Positions 59,884 to 64,000 of a stretch of DNA of 64,000 nucleotides are shown in pieces. The DNA is taken from the NCBI RefSeq assembly GCF_034675905.1, contig NZ_JAUCCV010000008.1, positions 1 through 64,000 of the forward strand, written 5' to 3'. Source of the stretch: Castellaniella sp034675905 (GTDB lineage: Bacteria; Pseudomonadota; Gammaproteobacteria; Burkholderiales; Burkholderiaceae_B). The position numbers were made by a program, and so were the translations under genes. Positions within the stretch are counted from its first letter, which is position 1. Every line of letters starts with the position of its first letter. Below the pieces are notes generated by a model, which saw only the letters and a program-made list of their open reading frames with translations, was not told the origin of the DNA and searched no databases.

Positions 59884-61770
59884 TCAGACAGTGAGGCATG
59901 CCCGCCAGCGATAAAAATTGATCCAGCGCCAAACCTGCCATGTGAAGGGCCGCCTGCCTGCAACGACCTCGTCAAATTGCGTCAGCAAAACATCACGGTG
60001 AATGAAAGGAATCGAGACATCCTCGCTCAACCATTCTCTGACCTTCCCCGCAATCGAGAGAATCCATTCCTTCTCTGGTGGCTCGAACCCGATCTTATCT
60101 TTGCGGAACAGGACTTCATCTGGCACGATGCCTCGCATCGCCTCGCGGAAGATATGCTTAGTTTCCCCACGCGCTGAAACCAGATAATTTTCCGGCATGG
60201 ACAACATAAGCTCAACCAATTCAACCGAGAGAAAAGGCACACGGCTTTCCACTGAGAAACGCATTGAATTACGGTCGCCATGGCGCAATAGTGCAGGCAA
60301 TCCATGCTTGGTCAACATATTCGCCATCTGAGCCACCATGCGCCTCCCGCTGGCACTACTTCCGGATCGAAACCGCCCGACCCGATGGGCGATATTCATC
60401 TCATCAACGGTGTCCTGAATGACCCAGCTCGGCACCCGATTCATCCCTGCAGCCCAGCGCATCAATTCATGCACAGATCCCGTACTAAGCTCCGCCAAGA
60501 GCGCCCGTAACCCTGAGGCTTTGCTGCGTCCTGGCCACTTCGCCCAGGAACCGATAAAGGACAATGCAGCTCCGAGGCGGCGCTCATCCAGCAGGCTATG
60601 CGCCCTCTCGCCCGGAAATCCGGTATATCCTCCCAGGATTTCGTCCGCCCCTTGCCCATCCAACGTGACTCTCACGCCGCTACTGCTCGCTAACTGGTTG
60701 ACACGATACTGAGCGTAAATGCTCATGCTACCAAACGGCTCCCCTTGCGCATGTATCAGGTCGTCGATGTCTCGCACCAACTCGCCAGGAGCAATGACCA
60801 ATTTATGCGCTTTGGCTTGAATTTTCTGGTTAACGATGTCAACCCAGCGCTCCTCGTCAACCGGACTGCCTCTGGCGACGAAGCTGAATGTGTTTATCGG
60901 CATCTGGGGATCGACATACCGCATGGCACATGCAACGGCAGACGAGTCAATCCCTCCGGATAAGGCAACACCAAGCGCAACATCGCTGCGCAGATGAAGA
61001 CGAACACTGTTCAGAAAGCATTCTCTTATCCGCTCGGCTGCCTCACCCGGTGAAAGATCGATCCGTTCAGTGATCTGTGGCGCCCACCACTTTGACAACA
61101 CTGGCGCCGCTCCCTCAGTCAAATCGAGAGTCATGAAGTGGCCAGACGGCAATTGCTTCACATCGGCAAAAAAAGTTTCCTCGCTATTATCATATTCACC
61201 ATGGACAAGATAATCATAAGATCGCTGCCAGTTCACCTCCGCCTTGTGCAACTTGAGTGCCGTCAAAGCTCGAATCTCTGATGAGAATATGAAATTACCA
61301 TCCTCCTCTGTATAGAAGAGTGGTTTGATGCCAAACGCATCGCGCACACAAGTCAGCGCAACTTCCTGCCTATCCAGGACTGCGAACGAAAACATTCCAA
61401 TCAGGCGGCACAGGCAGTCGCGCCCCCAGGCAGTCCATGCAGTCAACAAGACTTCGGTATCGGATTCCGTACGGAAGACATAGCCTAGAGAGGTGAGCTC
61501 CGAACGAAGTTCCCGATAGTTATAAATCTCACCGTTATAAATAATGACGTAACGACCATCTGCGCTATGGAACGGCTGGTGCCCAGCATCTGAAAGGTCA
61601 ATGATTGAGAGTCTAGTATGCCCCAGGATCAGGCACCCATCGAGGTAGGGGAAACTCTCTGCTCCAGAATCATCTGGACCACGATGCTGCAACGCACGTA
61701 ACGCCGAGCGAATGCGCACATCCTGATTTGGAAGCCCCTTGCGTAAGAACGCGCCTAGAACACCACACAT
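59884..61770 (-). CDS. asnB: AsnB-like glutamine-hydrolysing amidotransferase in the polysaccharide cluster
   Basis: 628 residues, two domains. The class II glutaminase is at the start: MCGVLGAFL with Cys2, LQHRGPDDSGAE, LGHTRLSIIDLSDAGHQPF, YNGEIYNYRELR. The synthetase domain has VALGVALSGGIDSSAVACAM (PP-loop) at about residue 265 and SVESRVPFLSVELVELMLSMP. It turns a carboxyl group into an amide using ATP and glutamine-derived ammonia. In O-antigen clusters such proteins usually amidate uronic acids rather than aspartate; that is inferred from location. It overlaps nothing but starts one base after the next gene's stop. Confidence 0.92.
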   Translation of the reverse strand: MCGVLGAFLRKGLPNQDVRIRSALRALQHRGPDDSGAESFPYLDGCLILGHTRLSIIDLSDAGHQPFHSADGRYVIIYNGEIYNYRELRSELTSLGYVFRTESDTEVLLTAWTAWGRDCLCRLIGMFSFAVLDRQEVALTCVRDAFGIKPLFYTEEDGNFIFSSEIRALTALKLHKAEVNWQRSYDYLVHGEYDNSEETFFADVKQLPSGHFMTLDLTEGAAPVLSKWWAPQITERIDLSPGEAAERIRECFLNSVRLHLRSDVALGVALSGGIDSSAVACAMRYVDPQMPINTFSFVARGSPVDEERWVDIVNQKIQAKAHKLVIAPGELVRDIDDLIHAQGEPFGSMSIYAQYRVNQLASSSGVRVTLDGQGADEILGGYTGFPGERAHSLLDERRLGAALSFIGSWAKWPGRSKASGLRALLAELSTGSVHELMRWAAGMNRVPSWVIQDTVDEMNIAHRVGRFRSGSSASGRRMVAQMANMLTKHGLPALLRHGDRNSMRFSVESRVPFLSVELVELMLSMPENYLVSARGETKHIFREAMRGIVPDEVLFRKDKIGFEPPEKEWILSIAGKVREWLSEDVSIPFIHRDVLLTQFDEVVAGRRPFTWQVWRWINFYRWRACLTV

Positions 61771-61771
61771 A

Positions 61772-63085
61772 TCAGTCAGGAGACCTCAAAAAATTCAAAA
61801 ATGCAGCCTCCAGGTCAGGGCGATGCCCCAATCCGAGGGCGCGAACACCATACCTATCGATCATCCGCGACACTACTTCCCTGCTGCCGGCCTTGCTTAA
61901 GCCGTAGCCATGTAGGAATATCGCCCCCTTTGGGTCATACCACCATGCGTCTGGAAGCGTGCCCTCCGTGAACAACTTCAGGTATCGCTGAGCAACAGCT
62001 CGCTCCCCCCAATGATCAAAGACAAAATTCTTTGCCCTTTCGCCAGCGGACTGTATTTCTGTAGGATCATCAAGCAACTCTCTCAGAGTTACATAAAGCT
62101 CATCCGGATCACAAACCAACATCGGCGGGAAACACTCTGGAGGGGTTATAACCTTCAATCTTTCCAAATCATATCCGGCGATCAAAGTAGACTTTCCCAA
62201 GCAAGCTGCCTCTGCCGCCAAACCGCTCATTGGAAGATCAGCATACACCTGATCCACCACCAAATCACAGGATTTCAATTCTTCAATAACCGCATCATTG
62301 CTTTTCCCAACTATCTCTACGAAATCTATTTCATATCCCTCCTGCAACAGATCGGCTATCATTTTTTTAATAATAGCCGTACCTTTCCCAGGAGCGTGGG
62401 ATGGGGCATGCAAGATGCGCACCCTACGAGAAAAGACGCCATGACAGCAGCGATCATCAGCGGTAGACTTCTGCCGCTCTGTATACCGGAATCCTTGACT
62501 GACTCGCCCAATATAAAAAAGATTTATGAATTTCCGATCGGAATAATACGAAGATGATAAGGGAGAGCCAATTATCAAATCGGCATATTTCTCAAATCTT
62601 TTTATTCTCTTTTTCATCACAACAGAGCGACCAAGTAAAACATCAGACTCAGGCATCCTAGACGCGTGATCAAGCAAGGCACCATCAATATAGGGTGGCG
62701 TCATGTCTGATCCATGTGATAAGTTAGCAATTATCCTTTTCTTGAAAAATTTTAGAATCGGCAAATCAATGTTCCAACGCAAAAAGGAACACCCGAAGCC
62801 AAACAAAAACACGTCATACAGAAATATACAACGCAGCATGAAGATCGCCGACATTAACTCAATGGAAATTGAAATCGGGAGCCTCACAACCTTGGGTTTG
62901 TTCCGCCTATGAACATTTAGCCATCTTACTAGCGCCGGCAGCCTGGAACTCCCAAGATCGCCGCCATACCTCAAGTTTTCGTCGTTGAAAATATAGTAAT
63001 CACAATCCACCCCGATAGCGCGCAAGGCAATGGCTAGATTTCTATACTGCCCGGCCACCTCATTCGGACCGATGAAGACACGCAT
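61772..63085 (-). CDS. Glycosyltransferase-like protein (GT4 type)
   Basis: 437 residues. N-terminal half reads MRVFIGPNEVAGQYRNLAIALRAIGVDCDYY, with VANLSHG-like IIANLSHGSDMTPPYIDGAL in the middle. The second half has RVRILHAPSHAPGKGTAIIKKMIADLLQEGYEIDFVEI, CDLVVDQVYADLPMSGLAAEAACLGKSTLIAGYD and RAKNFVFDHWGERAVAQRYL. This is the GT-B pattern with a retained donor-binding glutamate (AAEAACLGK). No exact subfamily known to me. The unusual position of a second, hydrophobic stretch (MSAIFMLRCIFLYDVFLFGF) may be a membrane-contact patch. Low GC. Confidence 0.8.
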   Translation of the reverse strand: MRVFIGPNEVAGQYRNLAIALRAIGVDCDYYIFNDENLRYGGDLGSSRLPALVRWLNVHRRNKPKVVRLPISISIELMSAIFMLRCIFLYDVFLFGFGCSFLRWNIDLPILKFFKKRIIANLSHGSDMTPPYIDGALLDHASRMPESDVLLGRSVVMKKRIKRFEKYADLIIGSPLSSSYYSDRKFINLFYIGRVSQGFRYTERQKSTADDRCCHGVFSRRVRILHAPSHAPGKGTAIIKKMIADLLQEGYEIDFVEIVGKSNDAVIEELKSCDLVVDQVYADLPMSGLAAEAACLGKSTLIAGYDLERLKVITPPECFPPMLVCDPDELYVTLRELLDDPTEIQSAGERAKNFVFDHWGERAVAQRYLKLFTEGTLPDAWWYDPKGAIFLHGYGLSKAGSREVVSRMIDRYGVRALGLGHRPDLEAAFLNFLRSPD

Positions 63086-63242
63086 TTACACGAACTCCAC
63101 GAAATTTACCATATTCTAAACTTAGAAAAATTGCTCTTTAACTCGCGCCTGGCGGCGCTTGAATTTCAGAGGAATCTCCCCTATAGCCCATCTTTTCATC
63201 AAACACAAAATGCTATAGGAAATGCAGTGCATTACACCGAAA

Positions 63243-64000
63243 TCAAGATGTATATAGGCCCAACCACGCCGACCTCACACTTTGCCAAGAATTTATTGAC
63301 CTCAACGCCTCCTTGTCAGAAACGCTCATTCCCCCCCGCTCACGAGGATTAGCGATTATAGACTCCAACACCCCAGTGAGGCCATCAAAGTCGTCAAACG
63401 ACAGGCACTTATTTCCTAAAGCGTTCAGCATCGGATATTCCAGCCAAGAGCCATTAATGACGATGGCCCCTGAATACAAATATTCAAGCATACTTGCAGA
63501 TAAGGAATCCGTTATCTGGGCGTGAACAAAAATATCGATTTTACACCTTAGCAAGGCGCTACTATAGTCGTCTAAGAACTCGTTTATTATAGTCCAGGAA
63601 CATCCCGAAGCCTCAAGCTCTCGATTAATTAAGCTGTAGTAAGAGCTATCCTCTGACTTACCATAGGAGAATTGCAGAATTAAGTGCAACCCTTTCTTAT
63701 ATTCTTTAGGCAAGCGCGCTATCGCCCTTATCACACCAACATGCTGCTGGGCCTCCGAGGCGTTATACCCGACAGCAACATGCAGCTTACACTCAGGAAA
63801 CGACAATAAGTCTTTCGTCTCTAGCCTGAATTTTTCGTTATAAACCCTATCGATATAATCATAGCCAGATATACCAAACCCTATTGTTTTTAACTTATTC
63901 TTTTCCATATCCCCATAAAAACCAAAGTAGCAGGCGGTCAGCTTAGCTGACAAGCAAACAATATGATCTGCTCTTTCTCTTATTTTTTTATTACCCCCAG
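63243..64000 (-). CDS. Glycosyltransferase-like protein, N-terminus beyond the window
   Basis: At least 252 residues; the frame stays open to the right edge (GNKKIREREADHIV-like residues before the first TTG at 63953), so the start is outside. GT-B type pattern: LHVAVGYNASEAQQHVGVIRAI, KKGLHLILQFSYGKSEDSSYYSLI, KIDIFVHAQITDSLSASMLEYLYSGAIVINGSWLEYPML. It looks like a family transferring amino-deoxy sugars (for example the 4-acetamido-fucose transferase type), but that is a guess. AT-rich, in the same direction as the cluster. It is 157 bases from the previous gene with nothing seen in the gap. Confidence 0.7.
   Translation of the reverse strand, partial: GGNKKIRERADHIVCLSAKLTACYFGFYGDMEKNKLKTIGFGISGYDYIDRVYNEKFRLETKDLLSFPECKLHVAVGYNASEAQQHVGVIRAIARLPKEYKKGLHLILQFSYGKSEDSSYYSLINRELEASGCSWTIINEFLDDYSSALLRCKIDIFVHAQITDSLSASMLEYLYSGAIVINGSWLEYPMLNALGNKCLSFDDFDGLTGVLESIIANPRERGGMSVSDKEALRSINSWQSVRSAWLGLYTS

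Noticed and set aside
1..64000. CRISPR arrays, tRNA or rRNA genes, riboswitches
   Set aside because: No regularly spaced direct repeats, no cloverleaf or TTCGA-type arm and no conserved riboswitch core was recognised by eye; a covariance-model scan would be needed to exclude small RNAs.

Overview
The window is chromosomal DNA from a beta-proteobacterium, most likely a Burkholderiales member of the Alcaligenaceae type (Bordetella, Achromobacter or Castellaniella relatives). This rests on the GC-rich background, the caa3-like cytochrome c oxidase cluster with its DUF2970 and twin-transmembrane small proteins, a PhaM-type granule protein, a tandem cyanophycin synthetase pair, and rpoH preceded by a CIRCE element. 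The species is inferred from gene content only. No tRNA, rRNA or CRISPR array was found.

Layout. 1-4.3 kb: the tail of a gamma-carbonic anhydrase-like gene, a glycosyltransferase, glmU, a PhaM-like protein and a Nudix hydrolase. 4.4-13 kb: a long respiratory block on the + strand (coxB, ctaD, two tiny membrane proteins, coxC, SURF1, a Sco-like protein, heme A synthase, heme O synthase, Sco1), which supplies the oxidase subunits together with heme A and CuA assembly; cox11/ctaG is absent from its usual place. 13-26 kb: housekeeping genes mostly on the minus strand (a large CPA1 antiporter with a cyclic-nucleotide domain, rpoH under a perfect CIRCE operator, an EEP nuclease, aspS with a TTG start, DUF502, FmdB, an ion transporter, a GMC oxidoreductase, ubiA, an aminotransferase). 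26.3-28.1 kb: a chemoreceptor.

28.1-36.9 kb is a cyanophycin locus: cphA overlaps an upstream paralogue whose second ATP site is ruined. Divergent from them lie an ABC transporter, frameshifted at a run of nine C, and a DUF1854 partner. 37-47.3 kb is an accessory region: small stress and membrane proteins, DinD, an IS3 scrap, a complete IS66-family element that split an AT-rich membrane-protein gene, a three-gene operon of a VapBC45-like toxin-antitoxin pair plus an AbiC-like membrane protein, and an IS5-type scrap.

47.3 kb to the end is a surface-polysaccharide cluster on the minus strand, clearly lower in GC after about 52 kb. It has a complete set for making UDP-diacetylbacillosamine (or a close relative) and loading it on the lipid carrier (PglF-, PglE-, PglD- and PglC-like), at least four glycosyltransferases, a WbuX/HisH2/HisF2 acetamidino trio, an AsnB-like amidotransferase, and a protein that joins a class II glutaminase to a WbuX-like domain. 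Three separate glutamine-dependent amidation systems within about 9 kb is the most striking feature of the window. The cluster runs off the right edge, and no flippase or polymerase is visible.
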